From Bradyrhizobium glycinis (lineage in GTDB: Bacteria > Pseudomonadota > Alphaproteobacteria > Rhizobiales > Xanthobacteraceae), in NCBI RefSeq assembly GCF_016031655.1, contig NZ_JACCHQ010000007.1, positions 62,001 to 126,000 of the forward strand: a stretch of DNA of 64,000 bases. Direction: 5' to 3'. The translations under genes were made by a program, and so were the position numbers. The notes beneath the pieces are model-generated. The model saw only the letters and a list, made by a program, of their open reading frames with translations. It was not told where the DNA came from and ran no database searches. Below, piece after piece: positions 25,174 through 33,824 of this stretch; position 1 is the stretch's first letter; each line of letters begins with the position of its first letter.

Positions 25174-26537
25174 TTCACCAGAGCAACGACTTGGGTCTTG
25201 GCGATGGTGCCCGGCGCGCAGCCTGATGTGCTGAGGTAAGCACTACCGCTCATCGTGAGAGTATTGGCAATCACCTCCGTACAGGTCGTATTTGTACTGG
25301 CAGTCGTTCCGTTCCAGGTCACATCGACATTGGGGAAATATAGCGCGCCGCCCAGAGCAACGTTACCACTGCCGTTGATGGTGACATTGTTGTTGCTCTT
25401 GGTCGGGGCCTGATCGTCGATCAGAACGCCGTTCAGAAGAGAAGAGAAGGAGTTGGTTGCAGGCGCGGAGAGACTTACCGTAGCGCCACTGATGGAAATG
25501 CTCGAGTCCCCGAGCAAAACGAGGGTTACGCCGGTTCCTGAATTCGTGCACGTGCAGTTGACGTATCCGCCATTGATTTTAATCGATGCCTTATAGAAGA
25601 AATACGTGCCGGACGTTGCGCCTTGTGTGTCAAAAGTTACGTAGTCTCCTGTCGTCACGGTGAGGTCCTTGTATGCCCCCGTGCCCGAACTGTTCGGGGT
25701 GATCTTATAACAATTCTTGACATCACTAGGTAACCCAGCGGCGCACGTTATTTTCTGTAGTGGCGCCGTATTGCCGGTTCTGCTGTTGAACGATGCAGTA
25801 TTCAATGGCGCAAGCGGATTCGTCGCGGGCAGCATGTTGTAATTATAGGGCACCCCGGGATCGCAATTGCCGGAATTGGTGCAGCCATTGACGGCATTCA
25901 CAGCCCAACCCGAACCGGAGAAAGTGGGAGTGCTCGCGTATTTGACGGTGTTATTCGCCATCAGCCCACAGCCATTTCCGGTGATGTTGACGCTGCCGCC
26001 CAACGTCAGTCCGATGCTGTTGGGGGACAGCCCCAACGCACAAAGGTCCTTAGGATTTTGGATCTCAACAATCGCTTGAGCGCGGATGTTGGCAGTTGAC
26101 AGGCCAAGCACACCGGCAAGGTATGTCGGCTGTTGCTGGGTCACAACGGAACGAACGAAACTGCCACTCGCCGAACTGGCCCACGCCCCCACAGAATAGC
26201 TGCCTCGATCGATCTCAACCGTCCGCACCGTACCCGCCGGAAGGGCGCAGCCCGCAAACGAATCGCCGGAATTGCAGAACGAGTTCTGTGCGGCGAACTG
26301 CTTGCCGCGGTAAACATAGTCCTGGTCCGTATCACAATTGCTGCTTCCGGAAATCGTGCAGGCGAGAGTCAAACCGCCGGAATACGCCGCCGCATCAGCG
26401 GCACTCTGAGCGTGTTGCTTGGTAACGTACCATGATCCCGCCTCCGCTCCGAGCGCTATGACTCCGACTAGCGGGACCAGCGCGATGACGGTTGCGAATG
26501 CAACGGAGCCACGACGACAGCCACGAAGGTTGCGCAC
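25170..26537 (-). CDS. tadG: TadG-like pilus-associated protein with Gly/Ser/Asn-rich C-terminus
   Basis: The 455-residue protein begins with a Tad/TadG N-terminal helix (about 10-45, RGSVAFATVIALVPLVGVIA, then AADAAAYSGG). The rest is rich in Gly, Ser, Thr, Asn and paired Cys, with repeating short beta-strand units (SVNITGNGCG, NNVTINGSGNVALGG, NTLTMSGSAYLS). That repeating pattern suggests a beta-solenoid. No von Willebrand A/MIDAS motif was seen. TadG proteins act late in Flp pilus assembly; here the C-terminal part could also be a surface adhesin (inference). Confidence 0.8.
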   Translation of the reverse strand: MRNLRGCRRGSVAFATVIALVPLVGVIALGAEAGSWYVTKQHAQSAADAAAYSGGLTLACTISGSSNCDTDQDYVYRGKQFAAQNSFCNSGDSFAGCALPAGTVRTVEIDRGSYSVGAWASSASGSFVRSVVTQQQPTYLAGVLGLSTANIRAQAIVEIQNPKDLCALGLSPNSIGLTLGGSVNITGNGCGLMANNTVKYASTPTFSGSGWAVNAVNGCTNSGNCDPGVPYNYNMLPATNPLAPLNTASFNSRTGNTAPLQKITCAAGLPSDVKNCYKITPNSSGTGAYKDLTVTTGDYVTFDTQGATSGTYFFYKASIKINGGYVNCTCTNSGTGVTLVLLGDSSISISGATVSLSAPATNSFSSLLNGVLIDDQAPTKSNNNVTINGSGNVALGGALYFPNVDVTWNGTTASTNTTCTEVIANTLTMSGSAYLSTSGCAPGTIAKTQVVALVK

Positions 26538-26546
26538 AATGCCCTC

Positions 26547-26972
26547 CTATTGAAATCGTTCTGAATATTTAACCATGCAGGTGCTGCACAACAGCGATTT
26601 GAGCACCATCGGAGACAACGAGAAGCTCGTCGTGAAGGTGTAGTACTTGGGCAATGTCGCGGCCGAAGCGCACGGAGCGGGGGTGCCATTACAGTACACT
26701 TCCGCAGTAATGGAATAGCCTCCGACGGACGAGGGCAGTGAGCTTTTCCAGTCGCTGACAGCGGATGAGCTGGTGACATCGCTCGGCGGCTTATACTGAG
26801 TGAACTGACCCATATCACGCAAAGCCTGATGCGCAGAAAGGTACTTGAAACCAGCGATCGCAACGTCAGCGAGCGGAAAAAGGATAGTCAAGAGGATGAA
26901 AACACAAACAAGGGGCAATTCAAACGAAACAGCCCCGCGTTGATCCTGGATGAACGAAATGTTGCGGCCCAT
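26547..26972 (-). CDS. tadE: TadE-like minor pseudopilin
   Basis: From ATG 26972 the 141-residue product has a TadE-type leader and helix (RGAVSFELPLVCVFILLTIL), then a polar periplasmic domain with Cys in CNGTPAPCAS. It lies 9 bases upstream of the tadG-like gene. An in-frame start at 26990 is also possible. Confidence 0.85.
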   Translation of the reverse strand: MGRNISFIQDQRGAVSFELPLVCVFILLTILFPLADVAIAGFKYLSAHQALRDMGQFTQYKPPSDVTSSSAVSDWKSSLPSSVGGYSITAEVYCNGTPAPCASAATLPKYYTFTTSFSLSPMVLKSLLCSTCMVKYSERFQ

Positions 26973-27011
26973 GCCTGCCTCGCCGTGCAATTTTCCTGAG
27001 CGCGCGCCGAC

Positions 27012-27899
27012 CTACTTCAGCACACGGATCAGATTCAAAAGCGGTCCCCCGCCCAGGATGACGAACATGGCAGGCAGGAGAAACAACACCATCGGGATTG
27101 TCAGCTTGGCACCGAGCTTGTGAGCGCGCTCCTCGAGCTTGGTGATCCGTTCCCGCCGAAGATCCGCGGCGATGCTGCGCAAAACCTGACTCAATGGCGT
27201 TCCGTATTGGAGGCTCTGGCTGATCATGGTGCCGAAGCGCCGGAGTCCATCCGACAGAAGGCCCATCTTCTCGAACGCATCGGAACGATTCGGCAGTAAC
27301 CGGAGATCGTCCAGAAGCCCGTACAGGACGCGGGACATAGCCGGATTGGTCTGGTCCATTTCTGCAGCTACGCGTTCCAAAGCCCCCTCGAGCCCCATTC
27401 CGGCTTCACTGCAGACGACTAGAAGATCTATCGCATCCGGCGTGCCCAGTCTAATTGCGGCATCGAAACGCTGCTTCAGCACAAACAAGATGAATCGGGG
27501 TCCTACAATCCCGACCACCAGGCCAACAAGCGTCAGGAGGAGAACATCCTTTGGCTCACTTCCCGAAAGCTGCGCACCAACAAAGGTGACGACCGGCAAG
27601 AAAACCATGCTGACGATTTTGATCCCGAGCCAGATCGGCAGAGTCTTGTGATGGTTGAATCCGGTCGACTTCAAGACGGCTCGCAACTGATCCAGGTTCT
27701 CCTCAGCGTGGAAGCGCCGATAGCGCATGCCGATGGACGAGATCCAACCCGTCACGTCGTGCGACGCCGTGGGAACGCCCCGAACGGCATTCGACACCCG
27801 GGTGTTCAATGCCCGCAGGTGCATTTCACGAATGATCAACAGGAGCGTTGCGGTCGCCGCTACAATGGCAAGCGACACGAAACCGAGACCAGCGGTCAT
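27012..27899 (-). CDS. tadC: Tad pilus inner-membrane protein TadC
   Basis: ATG 27899 overlaps the tadB stop by 4 bases. The 295-residue protein carries a type II secretion F domain, with three to four membrane helices and the conserved PDAIDLLVVCSEAGMGLEGA then RVLYGLLDDLRLLPNR blocks. TadB and TadC form the platform that the CpaF ATPase acts on. Confidence 0.9.
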   Translation of the reverse strand: MTAGLGFVSLAIVAATATLLLIIREMHLRALNTRVSNAVRGVPTASHDVTGWISSIGMRYRRFHAEENLDQLRAVLKSTGFNHHKTLPIWLGIKIVSMVFLPVVTFVGAQLSGSEPKDVLLLTLVGLVVGIVGPRFILFVLKQRFDAAIRLGTPDAIDLLVVCSEAGMGLEGALERVAAEMDQTNPAMSRVLYGLLDDLRLLPNRSDAFEKMGLLSDGLRRFGTMISQSLQYGTPLSQVLRSIAADLRRERITKLEERAHKLGAKLTIPMVLFLLPAMFVILGGGPLLNLIRVLK

Positions 27900-28828
27900 A
27901 ACGTCGTCTCCCTCCGGATCAACCATCGGATCACGAAGTGCCCGATCAACACCGAGACGACCGCGTAAGCCAGCATGTTGTTGCCAATCGGGTCCTGGAA
28001 GAGCGGCTCGATCGATTGCGGACTCAGCTTGTAGATAATACCGCCGATGATAAGCGGCGCGAACGTGAGCGCGCGCGACGAGAAGATCACTTCGCCGGCC
28101 AGTGCTTTTGCGCGAGCAGCAAGGGCAACACGCTGACTGATGGTTTCGCCCAAAGTCTGCAATGTTTCGGATAAACTACCGCCAGACTTCAACTGAACCC
28201 CGAGCGTCACCGCGAAGATACCGTATTCGGTGACGCCCGTTCTTCGATAGACCGCTTCAACCGCTTCGTCTGGAGCTCTCCCCGTGCCCAGCTCGCTGCA
28301 TACGATCGCGAACTGAGCCGCGGTCGGTTCCGGCATGTCGCGCGCGATGGTACGAAAGGCCTCTTGCACAGGCAGGCCGGAGCGAACCGTACTGGTTACG
28401 ATCTGAATGGTGTCGGGAAGCTGTCGAAACAGCCCGTCAGCGAACCGACGCCGCTGCCATCCAAAAAGACCTCGCATCACGAGGACGGCAGCAATCGCAG
28501 CTGCGATCGCCCCATAGGCAAGGGGGTACTCGAAGAAGTTAACGACGTAGAATATTGCTGAGGCGACGACAAATGCCGAAAGCAATACATAAGCCGGATG
28601 CAGCGAGTAATTCACTTCAGGCCTGTAGTTGGCCAAAAGGTAGATCAACTGAGAGCGAGGCGCGGCCTCGGACCTGCGGATCGTCGGCAAGCTCTCCTTC
28701 GTCGTGGTCTTGAGAGCCGTCGCCAGCTGGCGGTCAAACCGCTTCTCGCGTGCGTCGAGCCACAAGGATGTGACCGTGGCGCACAGCAGGAGAACAAGAA
28801 CGATCAGGATCGCGGATTGAGGGATCAT
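27896..28828 (-). CDS. tadB: Tad pilus inner-membrane protein TadB
   Basis: The 310-residue protein has an N-terminal helix, a cytoplasmic region and a type II secretion F domain (from about 150) with LPDTIQIVTSTVRSGLPVQE and GGSLSETLQTLGETISQR. It overlaps cpaF by 4 bases at its start and tadC by 4 bases at its end. Confidence 0.9.
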   Translation of the reverse strand: MIPQSAILIVLVLLLCATVTSLWLDAREKRFDRQLATALKTTTKESLPTIRRSEAAPRSQLIYLLANYRPEVNYSLHPAYVLLSAFVVASAIFYVVNFFEYPLAYGAIAAAIAAVLVMRGLFGWQRRRFADGLFRQLPDTIQIVTSTVRSGLPVQEAFRTIARDMPEPTAAQFAIVCSELGTGRAPDEAVEAVYRRTGVTEYGIFAVTLGVQLKSGGSLSETLQTLGETISQRVALAARAKALAGEVIFSSRALTFAPLIIGGIIYKLSPQSIEPLFQDPIGNNMLAYAVVSVLIGHFVIRWLIRRETTL

Positions 28829-30255
28829 ATCTGCCTCATGGCCTCGGCCCAGGCGCGATCCAGCCCGAAATAGACCAGACGGCTCTTGAATTTCGGGACC
28901 GCGTTGGTCGATGTGTATACGCCCAAAATCCGCCCGTGAACGTCCTCCTCCTTGTACTCGAAGGCTGCAATGTCGTTGGTGGTGATCACCTCGCCCTCCA
29001 GGCCGACCACCTCGCTGACCTGGACGATGCGGCGCTGACCGTCGCGCATGCGCTCGACGTGCACGATCAGATCCAGGGCAGCAACGATCTGGGTCCGGAT
29101 CGCCCGTGAGGGCAGATTGACCTGGCCCATCTGCACCATGTTCTCGACTCGAGTGAGGGCGTCCCGGGTGCTGTTGGCATGCACGGTGGAGATCGAGCCG
29201 TCATGGCCGGTGTTCATGGCCTGGAGCATGTCGAAGGCCTCGGCGCCGCGTACCTCGCCCACCACGATCCGGTCCGGACGCATGCGCAGCGCATTCCAGA
29301 GGAGATCGCGCTGCGTCACCTGCCCGGTGCCTTCGAGGCTCGGCGGCCGGGTCTCCAGGCTGATCACGTGCGGCTGCTGGAGCTGCAATTCCGCCGCATC
29401 CTCGATGGTGACGATGCGCTCGTTGTGACCGATGAACTGGCTGATGGCGTTGAGCAGCGTGGTCTTGCCCGAGCCGGTGCCGCCGGAGACCAGCACGTTC
29501 AGCCGCGACCGGCCCGCAATTTCCAGCAGCTTCGCGATGGCCGGGGTCATCGAGCCGTTCTCGACCATGCCGGCCATGTCCAGCCGGCGGCTCGGAAACT
29601 TGCGGATGGAGATGCAGGGACTGTGGATGGCGAGCGGCGGCAGGATGATGTTGACGCGGCTGCCGTCCGGCAGGCGGCAGTCCACCATGGGGCTGGATTC
29701 ATCGACCCGGCGCCCGACCTGCGCGGCGATCTTCTGCGCGACCGAGGCGATGTGGTCGTTGTCGCGAAAGCGCACCGCGATCCGCTCCAGCTTCCCGCTC
29801 CGCTCGACATAGACGTTGCTGGGGCCGTTGATCATGATGTCGCTGATCGACTGATCCATCAGGAGCGGACGGAGCGGGCCATAGCCGGTCATGTCGTCGG
29901 CGATCTCGTCCGCGAGCATCATCTGCTCGCGGCCCGACAGTTCGAGCCGGTCCTGGTTAGCGATGCCGTGAATGATCTCCTCGACCTGCCGCCGCAGGAT
30001 GTCGCGGGAAACGGTCGCTGCGACCGCCGGATCGATCTGCTCGATGACCCGTTCGCGCAGCGACGCCGGCATGACGGGATGATGGACCGCACTCTCTTCG
30101 CGTCTCGGCGTCACCTCGGAGCTCGCAGCGCTTGGAGATGACAAGGACGGGCTCGCCGGCGGCGCGGGCGCCACGGGCATAGGCGGCGGAAGGCTCGCCG
30201 CCGGCGCAGGCAAACCTTCCGGCAAATCGTCGGGGCGTCGACCGAATTTCTTCAT
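28825..30255 (-). CDS. cpaF: Tad pilus assembly ATPase CpaF/TadA
   Basis: The 476-residue ATPase has a Pro/Ala-rich N-terminus, an N-terminal domain (about 60-230) and a secretion ATPase core. Walker A is GGTGSGKTT (about 260); the Asp box and Walker B follow as RMRPDRIVVGEVRGAEAFDM, and the His box as TGHDGSISTVHANS. It drives Flp pilus extension. Overlaps by 4 bases at both ends support one operon. Confidence 0.95.
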   Translation of the reverse strand: MKKFGRRPDDLPEGLPAPAASLPPPMPVAPAPPASPSLSSPSAASSEVTPRREESAVHHPVMPASLRERVIEQIDPAVAATVSRDILRRQVEEIIHGIANQDRLELSGREQMMLADEIADDMTGYGPLRPLLMDQSISDIMINGPSNVYVERSGKLERIAVRFRDNDHIASVAQKIAAQVGRRVDESSPMVDCRLPDGSRVNIILPPLAIHSPCISIRKFPSRRLDMAGMVENGSMTPAIAKLLEIAGRSRLNVLVSGGTGSGKTTLLNAISQFIGHNERIVTIEDAAELQLQQPHVISLETRPPSLEGTGQVTQRDLLWNALRMRPDRIVVGEVRGAEAFDMLQAMNTGHDGSISTVHANSTRDALTRVENMVQMGQVNLPSRAIRTQIVAALDLIVHVERMRDGQRRIVQVSEVVGLEGEVITTNDIAAFEYKEEDVHGRILGVYTSTNAVPKFKSRLVYFGLDRAWAEAMRQI

Positions 30256-31451
30256 AGCCCGAGCAGCCTCCGCAGCCGGCCCTTGCGCTGGGCGCCGATG
30301 CCGGTGATCTCCCGGACAATGGGGGCGAGGTGACGCCGCAACTTCCTGACGTGCTTCAGCGCGGGGATGCCGAGATTGACCGCCTGGGTCATGCCCTTGC
30401 CGAGATCCGGGATCACCATGTCGGGCTCGGCGCCGAGCGCCTTGACCATGGTGGCGCGGGGAAGTCCGCCGGCACGATCGGCACGGTTGAGCAGCGTGAA
30501 CACCCGGTCCTTGCCGGCGATGTTGGTGACGGCAGTGCGCAGCGCATGGGCGTTGCGCAGCCCGGTGACCTCGGCTTCCAGCAGGACCAGCACGTGCCGC
30601 GACTGCTCGATCACCGAATGCATCGACGGCGGAAACGGCACCGGCACATCGACGATGACGTAGTTGAAGCGCTGGCGCAGCAGGCCCAGCACGTGGCGCA
30701 CCCCCGCCTCGGTGATGTCGAGCTGCGCGTCGAGTTCCTCATCGGCCGAGATCAGGGACACCCGTTCGTTGACCTCGATGGCCGCGCGTTCGATGAACAG
30801 CGTGTCGGCGCGCATCGGATTTTCCAGCGCGATCCGCAGCCCCGGCCCGGGCCGAACGCCCAGCATCACGGCGGTCTCGCCGCCCTGTAGATGCAGATCG
30901 AGCAGCGCGACCTTGGCCTTGGTGGTTTCGGCGATCTGCAGCGCGAGATTGATGGCGATGCTGGTCGCGCCCGCGCCGCCTTGCGCGCCGCAGATCGAGA
31001 CCACATGCCCGCCGCGATCGGCCGCAACGTGCGAGGCGTCCCCCAGCAGCTTCGGGCGCAGCTGGTCCAGCACGACATCCCGCGTCAGCGGCTTGGGAAG
31101 ATACTCGGTGAGGCCGAGATCCATCAGCTGGCGATAGAACGTGATCTCCCTGTTGTCGCCGATCAGCGCCACGCGAACATCGGGCGGGCAGACGCCGGCG
31201 AGGCGCTCCAGCTCGGGAAAGGGATCATCGATACCGCTGATGTCGGTGACCAGGGCGAACAGGTCGGTGTCGGTCTCCAGCATCTTGATGGTATTGCGGA
31301 TCGTGCCATGCTTGATCGCTAGATTGCTGCCTTCGAGACCTTTGCCGAGCGCGCCGGCGCTGATCTCGTCGTTGACGAAACAGACGATCCGGTTGCGTGC
31401 GACGAGCGATGACGTTTCCTGGGGCGGAGTGACCAATGCCATGTTCATCAA
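30252..31451 (-). CDS. cpaE: Tad pilus assembly protein CpaE (MinD-like ATPase)
   Basis: The 399-residue protein has an N-terminal receiver-like domain (about 20-145) and a ParA/MinD-like ATPase core with a deviant Walker A, CGAQGGAGATSIAINLALQI. CpaE helps to place the pilus machinery at the pole in Caulobacter. The start ATG overlaps the cpaB stop (ATGA). Confidence 0.92.
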   Translation of the reverse strand: MMNMALVTPPQETSSLVARNRIVCFVNDEISAGALGKGLEGSNLAIKHGTIRNTIKMLETDTDLFALVTDISGIDDPFPELERLAGVCPPDVRVALIGDNREITFYRQLMDLGLTEYLPKPLTRDVVLDQLRPKLLGDASHVAADRGGHVVSICGAQGGAGATSIAINLALQIAETTKAKVALLDLHLQGGETAVMLGVRPGPGLRIALENPMRADTLFIERAAIEVNERVSLISADEELDAQLDITEAGVRHVLGLLRQRFNYVIVDVPVPFPPSMHSVIEQSRHVLVLLEAEVTGLRNAHALRTAVTNIAGKDRVFTLLNRADRAGGLPRATMVKALGAEPDMVIPDLGKGMTQAVNLGIPALKHVRKLRRHLAPIVREITGIGAQRKGRLRRLLGL

Positions 31452-32404
31452 CGTTTCTCCGGCAGCCTGGCGGCATAGCCAATTGCGCTCGCGGTCCGGC
31501 TGGCCGCTTCCGACCCGTCGCAGCTCAAGGCGACGTCGCTGCCTTCGGAGTCCTGCTTCCGGACCGTGTATTGCTTGACCTCGCCGCCGGAATGAACGAC
31601 CACCGCCGTCCTCTGGCCGGCCATGGCATTCTGGCGCGCAAGCTCGGGCGAGACGTCACAGCTCGAGATCGACCCCGTGTCTCCCCTGTCCCACTGGTCG
31701 ATGGCGGCGCGCACCGCCAGCGACAGCGTGCCGAGCTGCTTGGCCACGGTGACCTTCTTGACCTGCTCTTGGGTCAGCTCCAGCGACACCGTCTGCGGCA
31801 GCTTGCCGGCCACAGAGGCAATTCCGCGCCCGCCCTGAACGATCTCCTGATCGATCGCGATGACGCGGACGTTGCGCAACACGGTCTCGCTCATCGCGCG
31901 ACGGGCGGGATCCGCCTTCTCGAACACCTGGGTCAGCACGACGTCGACATGGTCGCCCGGCCTGACGAGACCGGAGACGCCGGACTCCTCGTCGACCTTG
32001 ATGCTGATGGCACGGCTGTCAGGCGCCAGCACGCTGGCGAGGAAACCGCGATCCCGCGGACGCAGGATGTCCTGCAATGTGATGGGGCTGCCGGCGTCCA
32101 CGAACTTGCGGACCAGGGAGCCGGGAAGCCCGGCCGCCGATTCCGGCGTTTCGAGGATCGCTCCGGTCGGAACACGATCCGGCGCCACCTGGCGCAGCGC
32201 GAAATCCTCCTGGCGGGCCAGCGTCCCCTTCGGCAACGCTCGGGTCGCGACGTAGTAGCCGACCGTCGCAGGGGCCGCCGCCCCCTTTTCCGCAATTTGC
32301 ATGGGGACCGGCTTCGGCAGGTTCATGTTGTAGGCAATGAGTCCGAGTGCCGTGGTCGCGAGCAACAGGACCATGATGATCGAGATGCGCAAGGCGGATG
32401 ACAT
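31448..32404 (-). CDS. cpaB: Tad pilus assembly protein CpaB/RcpC
   Basis: The start is at ATG 32404, directly after the cpaA stop. The 318-residue protein has one N-terminal transmembrane helix, then an SAF domain (about 45-115, ATRALPKGTLARQEDFALRQ) and an RcpC/CpaB C-terminal region with SIKVDEESGVSGLVRPGDHV. CpaB interacts with the secretin. Confidence 0.92.
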   Translation of the reverse strand: MSSALRISIIMVLLLATTALGLIAYNMNLPKPVPMQIAEKGAAAPATVGYYVATRALPKGTLARQEDFALRQVAPDRVPTGAILETPESAAGLPGSLVRKFVDAGSPITLQDILRPRDRGFLASVLAPDSRAISIKVDEESGVSGLVRPGDHVDVVLTQVFEKADPARRAMSETVLRNVRVIAIDQEIVQGGRGIASVAGKLPQTVSLELTQEQVKKVTVAKQLGTLSLAVRAAIDQWDRGDTGSISSCDVSPELARQNAMAGQRTAVVVHSGGEVKQYTVRKQDSEGSDVALSCDGSEAASRTASAIGYAARLPEKR

Positions 32405-32405
32405 A

Positions 32406-32912
32406 TCAAAATCCTCGACTGAAAATGGCCCAGATGCCGCCGCAGGCGATGGCAACGCCGTAAGGCAATGGTGCATGACGCAGATGGCGCCAGCGCTCGA
32501 TGGCATAGACGCGGCGTGCGAACGACGCTCCGGCGGGAGCGAGCCGGGGAGATGGCAGGTTGCGCATGGTCACATGCAGCAGGGCGAGAACGCCGCCGGC
32601 CAGCGCAGTGACCGTCAGCAGCTGAATGATACCGCTCAAGGGAAGACCGACCGCCAGAGCAGCAAGCAGCTTGACGTCGCCGCCGCCCATCCAGCCCCGC
32701 ATGTAGAAGGCCAGCAGCACCAGAAAGAGGATGGCAGCCGCGACCAGCGATTCCAGGAGCTGCATCGGGCTTGCCAACTGACTGACGATTCCAAGCAGGG
32801 CCAGCGCGAGGCAAATCTCATTACGGATTGTTCGTGTTGCGATATCGACCGCCGCGACATGCAGCAGCAACAGGACTTCCAAAATGGAAACTATGGAAAT
32901 GATCCAACTCAT
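32406..32912 (-). CDS. cpaA: Prepilin peptidase CpaA/TadV
   Basis: From ATG 32912 the product is 168 residues with six hydrophobic segments. The two catalytic Asp are in AAVDIATRTIRNE and GGGDVKLLAAL, the type IV prepilin peptidase pattern. It cleaves Flp and TadE/F leaders. It is separated from flp by 290 bases, including a strong hairpin. Confidence 0.92.
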   Translation of the reverse strand: MSWIISIVSILEVLLLLHVAAVDIATRTIRNEICLALALLGIVSQLASPMQLLESLVAAAILFLVLLAFYMRGWMGGGDVKLLAALAVGLPLSGIIQLLTVTALAGGVLALLHVTMRNLPSPRLAPAGASFARRVYAIERWRHLRHAPLPYGVAIACGGIWAIFSRGF

Positions 32913-33156
32913 GAAACTCGTGCCTCGGGGCACCTCAAGGAATACTGGCAATAATATCGAGGTCCGCCGTCACGGACTCGCGAGCTGACCTCCGATATCC
33001 GGACGGCGCTGCCGATCACGCGGATCGCATGGTCGAGCGCATTATGGCCGGACCAGCAGCACGGAATAAAAGCAGCGACAGCCGCTACGTAGAGAAACTT
33101 GAAACGAGACCGTGCAGCCAACCCAACTTAAGTACAGGCTCGGGAATAATTTGCAG

Positions 33157-33191
33157 TGGGAGGAGGAAAACGGATTGTCTGCCTCCTCCCA
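33157..33191 (-). promoter_or_regulatory. Perfect 10-bp hairpin after flp (attenuator or mRNA stabiliser)
   Basis: TGGGAGGAGG at 33157-33166 pairs fully with CCTCCTCCCA at 33182-33191 around a 15-base loop. It begins 9 bases after the flp stop on the minus strand. There is no T-run beyond it, so it could stop only part of the transcription or protect the flp mRNA, giving more pilin than assembly proteins. Confidence 0.7.
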
Positions 33192-33199
33192 TTTGAAGT

Positions 33200-33409
33200 T
33201 TAGAGAGGAAGGGCGATAGCCGTGGTGACCTTGCCAACCGCAGCGGTCAGCGCGGCCGTAAGGCTGGTGCTGCCGGTGCCGGCGAAGAAGCCGATCACGA
33301 CGGTGATCACGGCCGCGGCGACGATGATGTACTCGAACGACACGACGCCGTCCTCGTCCTTGCGCAGCTGCTTCAGGGCTTCGGTGGTCTTGATGTAATA
33401 CTTCAACAT
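33200..33409 (-). CDS. flp: Flp-type major pilin
   Basis: ATG 33409 has GAGGGAT about 8 bases upstream. The 69-residue prepilin has a basic leader (residues 1-20) followed by a Flp signature helix GVVSFEYIIVAAAVITVVIG, with the cleaved Gly and conserved Glu. The rest is small and alanine-rich. It forms the pilus fibre. It is the promoter-proximal gene of the tad unit and followed by a hairpin. Confidence 0.93.
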   Translation of the reverse strand: MLKYYIKTTEALKQLRKDEDGVVSFEYIIVAAAVITVVIGFFAGTGSTSLTAALTAAVGKVTTAIALPL

Positions 33410-33490
33410 GGAGAAAATCCCTCTACTAAAGATGAACTGACCGTTACCGTTGGCAGGCAAAAATGAGCCAACTGAGGAACATTTCTAATA

Positions 33491-33502
33491 TTTCCCGGGA
33501 AA
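33491..33502. promoter_or_regulatory. Perfect 12-bp palindrome upstream of flp
   Basis: The sequence TTTCCCGGGAAA lies about 82 bases upstream of the flp start codon, where an operator or promoter-proximal protein site would be expected. Confidence 0.4.
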
Positions 33503-33592
33503 GTTGTCACCTGCTAATCCTTTCTTAACCTTACTCAGGGCACCCGGGCGAGTACGGTGAGGACCTTTTCCCGAGTATCAAGGGGTGGATGC

Positions 33593-33613
33593 CAGTTCGG
33601 AAATACCGAACTG
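33593..33613. promoter_or_regulatory. 21-base palindrome upstream of flp
   Basis: CAGTTCGG and CCGAACTG form a perfect 8-bp inverted repeat around AAATA, about 185 bases upstream of flp. It could be an operator or a small RNA hairpin. Confidence 0.4.
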
Positions 33614-33824
33614 CATCGTCAGGGGGCAATCAGCCGTTTTTTGGCGAAACGATTGGCAGGGCCCGGCTTGCCGGCGCGCGTCACCTGCGTCAGGTCGCGC
33701 CTGGCCGCGACAAAAATCGCCTGACGGCTGGTCGAGGACAACCCGGCTTGAACAGAAATTCCGAAGACAATCGGCCGTACGCGCCAACGCCGCTATGCGT
33801 CATGCGCCACGGCCGGCCTCTTAC

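Larger units (their letters stand above)
33410..33824. other. Upstream region of flp with palindromes
   Basis: This 415-base region separates flp from the standalone Pil_N protein. It holds no gene and two marked palindromes (listed separately). It probably contains the flp promoter. Confidence 0.5.
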
